DNA from: JAJNPS01 sp031426185
GTDB lineage: Bacteria > Pseudomonadota > Alphaproteobacteria > Rhodobacterales > Rhodobacteraceae
DNA length: 64,000 bases
Assembly (NCBI GenBank): GCA_031426185.1
Contig: JANPKV010000389.1
Location: 35,143 to 99,142, forward strand
Reading direction: 5' to 3'
Of this stretch, positions 25,362-33,539 are shown piece by piece. Within the stretch, counting starts at the first letter, position 1. The number at the start of each line of letters is the position of its first letter. The translations under genes were made by a program, and so were the position numbers. Under the pieces are notes generated by a model. That model saw nothing but the letters and a program-made list of their open reading frames with translations, searched no databases and was not told the origin of the DNA.

Positions 25362-26168
25362 TCATGCGAAGTGATCCGGATCGACCGAGTCGATATAAGT
25401 GACCGGAATGTTCGGGAACCGCTGCTTCATCCAGTCGCAGCAAGCCTCCATGCCGGGCGTCTCTGTCGAACAGTGGCCGCCCGTGATCAGCGCAAGCCCG
25501 CTGTCGCGTGCATATTCCACATCGCGCCATTCAAGGCATTCGCCGGTCAGCGCGGCCTGACAACCGTGACGTTGCGCGCGGCTGACGATGTCGATGGCGC
25601 CGGGGCTGCCCCAGTCCAGCGAAATCTTCTGCACTTCCAGATCCGGGTCGCCGATGAAGCGGATCCCGCTCTTGCCCAGCTTGGCCGCAATCTCTGCCGC
25701 CAGCACCTTCAGCGGTTTGGGATCGGTGCCATAAATATAGTCCGGTGCAAGCTTGCGGTCTTCCCAACCCAGCCTGCGGGCCAGGGCATGGCCCATGCCG
25801 TAATGCGGAAACTGGTCCCAGCCATCGTGCAGGCGATAGGCCACAAGTCCGTGGTCGTCGATCAGCTTTTGCTTCACGCGGGCAGCGGGGGTCGCCATCT
25901 TTTCGGCGAGGTCAAGCGCGGGGTAGTGGCGGTCGTCCCCATAGGGATAGAAGTACGGGTGAAAGTAGAACACCGGTTCATGCGCCACGATGAAGTTCAG
26001 GCCGGCTTCGGCGGCTTTCTTCAGGACGTGAAGGTTCGGGAGCCAGGTGACCGCAATTCCTGTGATCTCGGTCTCGGGGTCACCGGCCATGATGCCGTCC
26101 ACTTCGTCTTGTGGCGTGTGGGGTGGGGCCTCGCGGGCAATCCATTCGTGGAATTCCGATGCGCGCAT
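25362..26168 (-). CDS. NIF3-like dinuclear metal centre protein
   Basis: 268 residues of the NIF3/YbgI family (annotated as Nif3-like or GTP cyclohydrolase I type 2 related). Metal-binding blocks are visible: FIVAHEPVFY, VAYRLHDGWD, and TGECLEWRDVEYARDSG followed by TGGHCSTE. The biochemical role of the family is unsettled; proteins are toroidal hexamers with two metal ions per subunit. It lies 24 bases upstream of the NMT1-like gene and 21 bases after the MalG-type permease, inside a transporter operon, which suggests processing of the imported compound. Confidence 0.86.
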   Translation of the reverse strand: MRASEFHEWIAREAPPHTPQDEVDGIMAGDPETEITGIAVTWLPNLHVLKKAAEAGLNFIVAHEPVFYFHPYFYPYGDDRHYPALDLAEKMATPAARVKQKLIDDHGLVAYRLHDGWDQFPHYGMGHALARRLGWEDRKLAPDYIYGTDPKPLKVLAAEIAAKLGKSGIRFIGDPDLEVQKISLDWGSPGAIDIVSRAQRHGCQAALTGECLEWRDVEYARDSGLALITGGHCSTETPGMEACCDWMKQRFPNIPVTYIDSVDPDHFA

Positions 26169-26189
26169 TTCAATCTCCGGATTGGGGTT

Positions 26190-27083
26190 TCAGTCATAGC
26201 CGCCTGCGGCGAAGCCCTTGACGAGGTACTTCTGCAAGAAAAGGAAGATCAGCAGGACCGGCAACGTCGTCACGGTGCTGGCCGCCATCAATAGCCCGAA
26301 TTTGATGTTCTGGCCGCCTCCTGAAAGGGTCTCCAGGGTCACGGTCACAGTGCGCAGATGGTCCGCGCTGACGAGGATCGTGGGGTAAAGGTACTCGCTC
26401 CAGCACAGGATGAAGACGAAGATCGCCGTTGATGCCATGCTGGGCAGGGCTTGCGGCAGCGCGACAAAGACAAAGGCCTGAAAGCGCGATGCGCCGTCCA
26501 CGATCGCGGCTTCTTCCATGGATTTCGGAATGGCCTCGAAACTGGCCCGCATCATCCAGATACCCAGAGGCAGGGTAAAGCTCATGTAACTCAGGATCAG
26601 CCCGGCCCGGGTGTTGATCAGCCCGGCCTGCTGAAGCCCGAGATAGAACGGAATGATCAGGACAATCGACGGCACCATGTAGGCAAAGAGGCTCAGCTTT
26701 GCGATCCATTCGCCTGTGCGGGTGACAAACCGCGTCATCGCGTAACCGGCAAGTGCGGCGATGCTGACCGTCAAAAGCGTCGTGATCACCGAGACAAGCA
26801 GGGTGTTCGCGGCGTGACCGATGATGTTGGTCTGCGCGAACAACGCCGTGTAGTTCTCGAATGAGATCGCGCGCGGAACCAACGTCCGGTCGATTGCGAT
26901 CTCGCGATAGGTCTTCAGCGATGTCGTCATCATCCAGTAGAACGGGAATCCTACAAGAACGACCAGCGCAGTCGCAGCGCCATATACCCCGATCTCGGAC
27001 AGCCTGCCTTTGCGCACCGGATTGCGGCGATGCCCGGTACTTTGCGCATCAAGCGGCGCTGCGGGTGGCACCAGCACGTTCAT
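26190..27083 (-). CDS. CUT1 ABC transporter permease, MalG/UgpE type
   Basis: 297 residues with six predicted spans; the first is GAATALVVLVGFPFYWMMTT. The inner-membrane coupling motif appears as EEAAIVDGASRFQAFVFVALP (EAA loop), the site that docks to the ATPase. The ATG at 27083 overlaps the MalF-type stop (ATGA); the longer open frame upstream is a frame shadow of that gene. The C-terminus KYLVKGFAAGGYD is typical of MalG-type subunits. Confidence 0.93.
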   Translation of the reverse strand: MNVLVPPAAPLDAQSTGHRRNPVRKGRLSEIGVYGAATALVVLVGFPFYWMMTTSLKTYREIAIDRTLVPRAISFENYTALFAQTNIIGHAANTLLVSVITTLLTVSIAALAGYAMTRFVTRTGEWIAKLSLFAYMVPSIVLIIPFYLGLQQAGLINTRAGLILSYMSFTLPLGIWMMRASFEAIPKSMEEAAIVDGASRFQAFVFVALPQALPSMASTAIFVFILCWSEYLYPTILVSADHLRTVTVTLETLSGGGQNIKFGLLMAASTVTTLPVLLIFLFLQKYLVKGFAAGGYD

Positions 27084-28063
27084 GACCCGTGCGCCGCGCG
27101 GCGCAGGCGTGCCCCGACCCGGAAGTATATCAGGGCCAAAAGGGTCACGAACACCATCAGGAAGACCGCAACGGCCGAGGCATGCCCCATGCGGAACGAG
27201 CCGAAAGCCTCGCGATAGGCCAGGATCGGCAGGACCTCTGTCGCCCCGACCGGGCCGCCGCCCGTCATGAGCCAGATCACTTCGAAATTGCGAAACGCCC
27301 AGATGGCGCGGATCAGAATGATGATCAGAAAGGCCGGTGCCAAAAGCGGCAGGGTCAGGCACCAGAAGCGGGCAAAAGGCCCTGCGCCATCAAGGGTCGC
27401 AGCCTCGTAGATGCTGTCGGGCAGGTTTTGCAGCGCCGCCAGAAGGGTAATCGCCACGAAGGGAAACCATGCCCAGGCAGACACGAGGATCACGACAAAC
27501 ATGGCGGTGCTGTCGTCGCCAAGCCATGAGGCAGACGGTCCGGTCGCCCCCAGCTGGCGCATGACATCGTTCAATACGCCGCGACTGGAGAAGATGAACT
27601 TCCAGATAAAGACCACGATGATGGTCGGCACGATGTAGGGAAAGATCACGAGCGCCCGGAGAACGCTTCGGCCACGAAATTCCCGGTCCAGGAGCAATGC
27701 GACCGCAAGGCCGACAATCCCCGAAACGACGGTGGTGCCGAATGTGTAAACCAGCCCGTTCCAGAACGCCCGCCAGAAATCGGCGTCAGCCATAAGCTCG
27801 GTAAAGTTGCCGAAACCGGCAAAGGACCAGTTCCGCCGCAAGGTGGATTGTTCAAAGAATGACAGCCCGAAGGTGTAGGCGACGGGCAGAAACACGAGAA
27901 CGGCCACCAGAAGGGCAGCCGGAACGAGTGCGGCAATGACGAACGACAGATCACCCTGGTGCCAGCGCGCCTTGTGACGCACGGGCGTGGTCGTGGACAA
28001 TCGCGCGAGCCCTTGCGTGCCCGCCACCCTGGTCTTGCCCACCTGATCGGACTCGAGCGACAT
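27080..28063 (-). CDS. CUT1 ABC transporter permease, MalF/UgpA type
   Basis: 327 residues, six predicted spans, with the EAA loop as YEAATLDGAGPFARFWCLTLP and the periplasmic NWSFAGFGNFTELM block common to UgpA/MalF. It lies 74 bases after the substrate-binding-protein gene; that gap holds a strong hairpin. Its stop overlaps the second permease. Together they form the heterodimeric inner-membrane channel. The substrate cannot be read from sequence. Confidence 0.93.
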   Translation of the reverse strand: MSLESDQVGKTRVAGTQGLARLSTTTPVRHKARWHQGDLSFVIAALVPAALLVAVLVFLPVAYTFGLSFFEQSTLRRNWSFAGFGNFTELMADADFWRAFWNGLVYTFGTTVVSGIVGLAVALLLDREFRGRSVLRALVIFPYIVPTIIVVFIWKFIFSSRGVLNDVMRQLGATGPSASWLGDDSTAMFVVILVSAWAWFPFVAITLLAALQNLPDSIYEAATLDGAGPFARFWCLTLPLLAPAFLIIILIRAIWAFRNFEVIWLMTGGGPVGATEVLPILAYREAFGSFRMGHASAVAVFLMVFVTLLALIYFRVGARLRRAAHGS

Positions 28064-28092
28064 TCATAGCCTTCAGAGCAAACCAAAAACAG

Positions 28093-28122
28093 CTGTCGGG
28101 GCGCAACGACGCGCCCCGACAG
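28093..28122 (-). terminator. Strong hairpin between binding-protein and permease genes
   Basis: Perfect 12-base arms (CTGTCGGGGCGC and its complement) enclose the 6-base loop, read on either strand. On the coding strand it is followed by CTGTTTTTGG, giving a short U-run. It lies 15 bases after the binding-protein stop and 30 bases before the MalF-type start, so it is probably a partial (attenuating) terminator or mRNA stabiliser that raises binding-protein dosage. Confidence 0.75.
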
Positions 28123-28137
28123 TTCGCACGGGTTCGA

Positions 28138-29427
28138 CTATTTGGCGTCGACCTCAGCCTGCAGCTTGATGATTTCTGCCTTTGCCCAGGCAGTTGCGGC
28201 TTCGGGCGTTTCGCCGTTCAGAAGCACACGCTGGATCATCTGCGGCAAGATATTCGAGGCGTTCAGCGCACCCGAATAATAGTTCGGCGGATGGTTCGGC
28301 GATTCCCAACCCAGCGAGCGGCCATAAGACACGGCGTCGAACACCGTCTGCATGTCTTCCGGCTTCATCATCTTGATCAGGGGGTCATCCATGTAGAGTG
28401 GGCTTGTCCGGTAAGACACCAGCGGCGGCGTCAGATGCACCGGGACGGTGCGCAGGAACGGCAACAGGTTTTCCGGCAGCATCAGATATTCGAGGAACGC
28501 CTTGGACAAGTCCAATTCAGGCGAATTGGCCATGATTGCGTGCGACTTTCGGCTCAAGGGGCCGGCCCGCATCACACCCATCGGTTGGTCGAGCACCCGG
28601 GTGACCGGGACAAGCTCGGGATTGTCGCGCGCCGTATGCACCAGAAGACGTCCGCCATACATCGAGATTGCCACGCGCTCGGCAACGAAGGCATCGATGC
28701 TGTCCCACCACTCCCAAGTGGTGCTGTCGGGCGGCGAGTAGGCGTAAAGCTCTTTCAGGTAGTTCAGGGTGGCGATCGATTCCGGGCTGTCGACCAGTGG
28801 CTTCAGGTCGGTGTCAAAGACGAAGCCGCCGTTCTGCCAGAGGAAGACTTCATAGTGCCACGCGGTCCATTCGCCCGGGCCCGCAGCGATGGCAATGCCG
28901 TAGAAGTCATTGGCCGGATCGTTCAAGGCCTTGGCGGCTGCAAGAAATTCGGCCTGATTTTGCGGTGGTGCGATCCCCTTTTCGGCCAGAACGTCCTCGC
29001 GATACCACCACATCTCGGAGGTCAGAGCATAAGGGATGTCCCAGTAGACGTCCTTGTACGGGATCGAGGCCAACGGCACCACGTCATCGCCGTACTTGTC
29101 GAACCACCAGGTTGCTGGCTCCAGCAGACCCTGGTCGGCGTAGGTCAGCAGCCGTTCCAGTTGCATGCTGGCAATGTCCGGCGGGTTGCCTGCGCCCACG
29201 CGGACGGCCAGCGCTTCGTCCATGTTGCCCTGGAAATCAAGTTCGATGGTCACACCGGGGTTGGCAGCCTCAAAGGCATCGGCGGCAGCCTGATAAAAGG
29301 CCTGACTTTCTGGCGAGATCTCGTCGGTCATCACCTGAAGCGTTCGAGCCTCCTGAGCGGCGACCGGTAAAGCAAGCCCCAAGCTTAGTGCAAGCACTAG
29401 GGGCCTCGATAAGTGAACTTGTCTCAT
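28138..29427 (-). CDS. Extracellular solute-binding protein, family 1 (CUT1 type)
   Basis: 429 residues. Sec signal peptide MRQVHLSRPLVLALSLGLAL ending near PVAAQ, then a family-1 binding fold: AAADAFEAANPGVTIELDF, GNPPDIASMQLERLL and YKDVYWDIPYALTSEMWWY, rich in aromatic residues as in sugar binders. The ATG at 29427 is chosen because GGGGAG lies 6 bases before it; the ATG at 29433 has that site directly abutting it, and the longer frame from 29538 has no signal peptide at its start. It is the first and presumably most expressed gene of the transporter operon. Confidence 0.93.
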   Translation of the reverse strand: MRQVHLSRPLVLALSLGLALPVAAQEARTLQVMTDEISPESQAFYQAAADAFEAANPGVTIELDFQGNMDEALAVRVGAGNPPDIASMQLERLLTYADQGLLEPATWWFDKYGDDVVPLASIPYKDVYWDIPYALTSEMWWYREDVLAEKGIAPPQNQAEFLAAAKALNDPANDFYGIAIAAGPGEWTAWHYEVFLWQNGGFVFDTDLKPLVDSPESIATLNYLKELYAYSPPDSTTWEWWDSIDAFVAERVAISMYGGRLLVHTARDNPELVPVTRVLDQPMGVMRAGPLSRKSHAIMANSPELDLSKAFLEYLMLPENLLPFLRTVPVHLTPPLVSYRTSPLYMDDPLIKMMKPEDMQTVFDAVSYGRSLGWESPNHPPNYYSGALNASNILPQMIQRVLLNGETPEAATAWAKAEIIKLQAEVDAK

Positions 29428-29831
29428 TGTCATCTCCCCGTATTGTTCGGTTGACTGCAGGTACCGCTCGGTAGGATCTGGGTTTCGAGGTGTCTTAATG
29501 GCAAATTTGGCAGCCATTATTCCCTTGTTACTTGGCAAAGTGTTTCAAATGCTGAGCATGAAGTCAAACCATTTGCTCTGTTTTTGGCGGGCAGGGCGGC
29601 AGGGCTGCCAGAACTGCAAGCATCTTCATCGGCGTTCACCCGCCTCGTTCACTTTTTGAGCGCGTTGCGAAGGCAAAGGGCGACAAAATGATCTGGCCAA
29701 GTTGCGTAAAGCTGCCGCGCCCTGCCAGACATCACATTGCGATTGCCATTCGGTTCACCCGATTGCCGCCGTCAGACCCGGCGATCTTTTTGCGGGTGAT
29801 ATCGCAGCGCCACCGAGAGTCCCGGTGCCCT
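29428..29831. other. 404-bp intergenic region upstream of the CUT1 operon
   Basis: No gene is supported. It must hold the promoter of the binding-protein operon (- strand). A possible -35 TTGACT (29567-29562, - strand) lies 17 bases before AACACT (29544-29539), only a weak -10. The end nearest 29831 follows the stop of the flavodoxin-fold gene on the same strand and may contain its terminator, though I see no clear hairpin. Confidence 0.4.
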
Positions 29832-30425
29832 TCACAACGCCTTGAGGCGGCGTTCCACCTGCTTGAGAAAGCTGGCGCGATCAGCGTCCGAGGTGTGGTT
29901 CATGTTGTAGAGCTGTTGCCAGACCACCTTGCAACGGCGACTGAACAGCAAGCGCAGGCCGCGCGTCCACAGGCTTCGACCAGGATCGCGGATCAGCATG
30001 ATCCACCACCACGGGCTGCCCGATGTGGTGATCCCCACGAAAAGTCGTATCTGCGACATTTTTGGTTTCGGTCGACGGTGCTTGCCGTCTGACACCTCGA
30101 AGGTGACGCCCGGAAGCCAGACCCGTTCCAACCAGCCTTTCAGCATGGCCGGCGCGCCATAGTACCAGGTCGGATAGATCACTACCAAACCCTCGGCCCA
30201 TTGGACATCGTCCACATGCTCGGGATTCCTGGCAATAATGGTATCGGTGCCGGTCAGATAGTTTTCCCATTCCTCGGTCGACAGGACAGGATCAAATCCT
30301 TCGCGATAGAGATCATGGCATCGCAGTTCGTGTCCCGACGCCCGCAAGGTGCGGCAGGCCAATTCATAAAGGGCAGCGCCATAGCTTTCCGTGCTGGGAT
30401 GACAAAAGATAACCAGTATACGCAC
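29832..30425 (-). CDS. Flavodoxin-fold NAD(P)H oxidoreductase (MdaB/NQO type)
   Basis: 197 residues of the Flavodoxin_2 family that reduce quinones or related acceptors with NAD(P)H and bound FAD/FMN. N-terminal RILVIFCHPSTESYGAALY is the phosphate-binding loop; VVIYPTWYYGAPAMLKGWLE and a C-terminal ITTSGSPWWW block complete the pattern. The GTG at 30425 follows GAGGAGG at a 5-base spacing and opens directly on the first beta strand, so it is preferred to the ATG at 30449, whose codons encode the ribosome site itself. It lies 96 bases downstream of the FAD-linked oxidase gene. Confidence 0.88.
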   Translation of the reverse strand: MRILVIFCHPSTESYGAALYELACRTLRASGHELRCHDLYREGFDPVLSTEEWENYLTGTDTIIARNPEHVDDVQWAEGLVVIYPTWYYGAPAMLKGWLERVWLPGVTFEVSDGKHRRPKPKMSQIRLFVGITTSGSPWWWIMLIRDPGRSLWTRGLRLLFSRRCKVVWQQLYNMNHTSDADRASFLKQVERRLKAL

Positions 30426-30521
30426 GCGCACCTCCTCATCCTGCGACATGGCCCCGTTGCCACGACCTTTGCCGCGATTTCGGAGATCAGTGGCGTCATC
30501 ACGACTGTCTCCGACGTTGGG

Positions 30522-31889
30522 TCAGGTTCTTGCCATCTCTGGCGTCCAGCCCCGGGTCTTTCCCGGATTCATCAGGCCATATGGGTCAGCCTGTTTCTTG
30601 AATTCGATCTGAGTATTGTCGATTTCCTTCATCCCGCCGTCCTCGATGGTGATGACATGCGGGTCAAAGATCGTGCAGCCGTCCAGGGCTTCCATCTCGT
30701 GGACGATCTCGTACATGCGCTCCGCGCTGGTCCAGCGGACAAGCGGCAAGGCAAAGATCTGCACCTCACCGTTCATGCGCGCCATCTCGTGGTGAAAGTG
30801 CAACTCATCGCCATAGCGTTTCTGCTGGCGCAGCGCCAAGGCGAGGTCAAAGGGACGGGGATAGGCGACCTGAAGGTACGTCCAGACGCCGGGTTCGTGT
30901 TTCAGGGCCTGCAAGGTGGTGTGGTTCCATCCGCATTCCCATGCCGGCGGCAAGTTTGCCGCTTCCATCTCGTGCAGGCTGTGCGACAGGCTGATTGTTC
31001 CCCCATGTTCGCGGACCCGGTCGGCAATAGCCGCCGCCTCTGCCGGAGCCACCATCGAGAATACAGCGTCACGATCCGTCGGGAAGAATTCGGTCAAGCG
31101 CTTGTAAAAGCGCGCAAAGCGGCGCTCGACCACGGTCATCAGAAAGGCATCGGCCCCGGCTTGCTGGGCCTCCACGGCGAAACCCAGAGCACGGTCATAG
31201 CCATCAAAAAGCGCGATCATGTGCAGCCAGTCGGTGGCTGGGGTCAGAGCATAATCCATTGCGGTGATGATGCCGTTGGTACCGTAGGCATGCTGCGTTT
31301 TGAGGATGTCGCGTCCGCGCAATTCAATGATCTGCGGGGTCTCCTCAACCGTCACGATGCGGATGTAGGTGATGTTCTCGCCGTCGCGCAGCATGCCGTT
31401 GCGCAGACTGCCGATACCGCCCGATCCGCCGGCAACAAATCCGCCCATGGTCGCAATGCGCTTTGTCGACGGGAACATCGACAGCATCTGGCCGCTTTCG
31501 GCCACGGCCTTTTCTACCCGTTCGACCCGCGCGCCGGCCTCGCAAGTGACACGGCCCGGGACGATCTCCAGAATGCGGTCCAGCTTGGTTGTCTCAAGGA
31601 TCACCCCACCCTCCATCGGCACGCATTGACCGTAGTTGCCGGTACCCCCACCGCGTAGGGTCAATGGGATGCGCAACTTCGCCACGGCGGCGGCAACGGT
31701 GATTACCTCGGCTTCACTCTTGGGTATCACAACCAGTTGGCCAACATGGCCATCAAGCTGGGCTTTCAGAATGGGCGAATACCAGTAATAGTCCTTTGAT
31801 TTGGCTTCTAGAAGCTTGGCATCGTCACGGCAGGCAGTCTCGCCGATCAGGGCCCGAAAGGCTGCAAGTTTTTCGGCAGAGACCGTCAT
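30522..31889 (-). CDS. FAD-linked oxidase (PCMH-type, GlcD/D-lactate dehydrogenase-like)
   Basis: 455 residues. The N-terminal PCMH FAD-binding domain shows LVVIPKSEAEVITVAAAVAK, RGGGTGNYGQCVP, GGVILETTKLDRI and GGFVAGGSGGIGSLRNGMLRD. The C-terminal FAD-oxidase cap ends in DPYGLMNPGKTRGW, matching GlcD-type D-2-hydroxyacid dehydrogenases. It would oxidise a hydroxyacid or related substrate, passing electrons to a quinone or cytochrome. It overlaps the small upstream gene by ATGA, so it belongs to the operon with the creatininase-family gene. Confidence 0.9.
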   Translation of the reverse strand: MTVSAEKLAAFRALIGETACRDDAKLLEAKSKDYYWYSPILKAQLDGHVGQLVVIPKSEAEVITVAAAVAKLRIPLTLRGGGTGNYGQCVPMEGGVILETTKLDRILEIVPGRVTCEAGARVERVEKAVAESGQMLSMFPSTKRIATMGGFVAGGSGGIGSLRNGMLRDGENITYIRIVTVEETPQIIELRGRDILKTQHAYGTNGIITAMDYALTPATDWLHMIALFDGYDRALGFAVEAQQAGADAFLMTVVERRFARFYKRLTEFFPTDRDAVFSMVAPAEAAAIADRVREHGGTISLSHSLHEMEAANLPPAWECGWNHTTLQALKHEPGVWTYLQVAYPRPFDLALALRQQKRYGDELHFHHEMARMNGEVQIFALPLVRWTSAERMYEIVHEMEALDGCTIFDPHVITIEDGGMKEIDNTQIEFKKQADPYGLMNPGKTRGWTPEMART

Positions 31890-32236
31890 GCGGCAACCTT
31901 TCCAAGGCTATGGGCAAGACCTGAACGGATGATACGGCGGGAGGAGCGCGCCAAATGCAGTGCCGCGTCCGAACTCGGGCGGCTGCGGCCGGGCTGCATG
32001 TCTCGCAGGTGGAGATTTGTGGTGGGCAAGACCGCAAGAACGAAACCCTGGTTGGCCGCCCTTTCAAGAAAGCGCGCCAACTCCGTCGCTGGGGGGATCA
32101 CACGCGAACAGGGATGGCCGCAAAACAACCACCCGTCCATCCTTTGCCGCGACGTCAGGGCGACACCCCCGTCAGCGCGCACCCGGCCGCCGAATTCCTT
32201 GCGCATTCGGTCCAGGCGGATCAGTTGCCCAATCAT
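31886..32236 (-). CDS. Small protein of unknown function coupled to creatininase and oxidase genes
   Basis: 116 residues, basic (Arg-rich), no signal peptide or membrane span, no family recognised. Visible landmarks are RMRKEFGGRVRADGG, WLFCGHPCSRVIPP and a basic C-terminus LHLARSSRRIIRSGLAHSLG. Both ends overlap neighbours by ATGA (creatininase stop at 32233, oxidase start at 31889), which argues that it is translated. It could be a small accessory subunit or the remains of a larger gene trimmed to fit the operon. Confidence 0.55.
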   Translation of the reverse strand: MIGQLIRLDRMRKEFGGRVRADGGVALTSRQRMDGWLFCGHPCSRVIPPATELARFLERAANQGFVLAVLPTTNLHLRDMQPGRSRPSSDAALHLARSSRRIIRSGLAHSLGKVAA

Positions 32237-33057
32237 GGCTTGGCCCCCGGATGCGCGGGATTGTCCAGAAGCGTCAGCGGCAGCGCGGCCACCTCGGCAA
32301 GCAGGGTGGCCAGCTCGCGCGCCGCGTGCGCGATGAACGCACTGCCCTTTTCGGCGGTCGCTGCAGCGGCGTTACCCATCGCGCCCGCCGGGTGCAGGTC
32401 CTGCGCCTGCCATCCCAGCCTCCCCGCCGGGCCAAGGCCCAGATGGCGGTTCGTCTCGGCCAGCCGGGCGTTCAGGGGCCGAAAATCGCCCGCGCGATCC
32501 ATCGCCACAAGATCGCCCCGGAGCGCCAGCATCATGCTGGTTTCCATGTCGCCAGCATGGACGCCGTAGCGTGCCTCATCCTCGGTCATCAGCCCTTCGG
32601 GGTGACCCATGGCGAACCAGTTGGCGGAAACCGTCAGCATGCCGTGCTTTACGCGCAGGTCCCGCGCCACGATATCCATCGGGGCGATCTGCCCGCCGTG
32701 GCTGTTCAGGAACACCAGTTTCCGGACCCCGGCGGCCGCGACGCAGTCGCCAAGTTCGGTCCACATCGCCATCAACGTGGCGGCGGAAAAGGTCAGCGTG
32801 CCGGGGTAGCGCGCATGCTCGTTGCTTTTGCCCACCGCACAGGTCGGCAAGAAGACCGCGAGGCAGGCATCGGGGATCTGCGGCAGGCTGGCCGCGATGA
32901 TGCCGTCCAGGATATCCCGGTCCACTGACAGCGGCGGGTGGGGCCCGTGCTGCTCGACAGCGCCCACGGGCAGCACCGCGATCAGATTGCTCCGGTCCAA
33001 TGCCGCGAAGTCTTGCGATGTGTAATCAGCCCAGAAGCGGTGCTTTAGTCTGGTCAT
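32233..33057 (-). CDS. Creatininase-family amidohydrolase
   Basis: 274 residues. Metal-site blocks of the creatininase/FAPy-deformylase-like family are present: LPVGAVEQHGPHPPLSVD (Glu35, His37, Asp46), KSNEHARYPGTLTF, FLNSHGGQ and VHAGDMETSMML. These enzymes hydrolyse cyclic or linear amides in the cytoplasm; creatininase itself is only one member. Its start overlaps the remnant upstream open frame by ATGA and its stop overlaps the 116-residue gene. The substrate is unknown; together with the FAD oxidase it suggests amide-linked hydroxyacid catabolism. Confidence 0.9.
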   Translation of the reverse strand: MTRLKHRFWADYTSQDFAALDRSNLIAVLPVGAVEQHGPHPPLSVDRDILDGIIAASLPQIPDACLAVFLPTCAVGKSNEHARYPGTLTFSAATLMAMWTELGDCVAAAGVRKLVFLNSHGGQIAPMDIVARDLRVKHGMLTVSANWFAMGHPEGLMTEDEARYGVHAGDMETSMMLALRGDLVAMDRAGDFRPLNARLAETNRHLGLGPAGRLGWQAQDLHPAGAMGNAAAATAEKGSAFIAHAARELATLLAEVAALPLTLLDNPAHPGAKP

Positions 33058-33398
33058 GTGCCGCCCTGTTCCAGCGGCAGTGGCCGCCCGGGGGCCAGCA
33101 CTCCCCGAGCCACGACAATGGCGTCACGGTCGATGCGGGCGAGGTGGTCAGGACCCGTGCCGCCAGCGGGCTGTCGGACCTGGCCAGCACCTTGCGGCCT
33201 GAGCACCGCACCACAAATCAGCGTCATCAGCGTGACCATCGACACACCGGACGCTTGGTGCCCAGCCACCTTCATCCCATCGGACTTGGCACGCAGGCGA
33301 TCGGCGATATGGATTGTCCCGGCGCCAAGCCACAGCGCCTTCCGGACAATGGCCGTCAGTTCGGTGAGCTTTACATCTATGGCGTCGACACGTTGCAT
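33054..33398 (-). pseudogene. Transketolase-like N-terminal remnant
   Basis: A 114-residue open frame. Its first 60 residues resemble the N-terminal thiamine-diphosphate domain of transketolase or E1-like enzymes (AIVRKALWLGAGTIHIADRL, then KSDGMKVAGHQASGVSMVTL), where families continue for over 500 residues. After MTLI the similarity ends and the rest (VLRPQGAGQVRQPAGG onward) looks shifted or unrelated. No downstream transketolase frame follows. The stop overlaps the creatininase start by ATGA, so it may still be translated as a leader. I read it as a truncated, rearranged gene fragment. Confidence 0.5.
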
Positions 33399-33539
33399 CC
33401 GGGGGACCCCGGCCCAGTCAGGGCGCGACGAAAAACATGTATCGCGGCCAACTTTTTGTCAAACCATTTGGTCAGAGCAAACGGTTCTTCTTCTCGAGCG
33501 CACAGAAAGACATCCGCACCGACACCGCCTCTAGGTGTC

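Noticed and set aside
28291..29370. 359-codon open frame on the + strand
   Set aside because: Antisense to the solute-binding protein gene, no ribosome site and no recognisable domain.
29688..30092. 134-codon + strand open frame upstream and over the flavodoxin-fold gene
   Set aside because: Mostly antisense to a gene with clear flavodoxin motifs and low-complexity in content.
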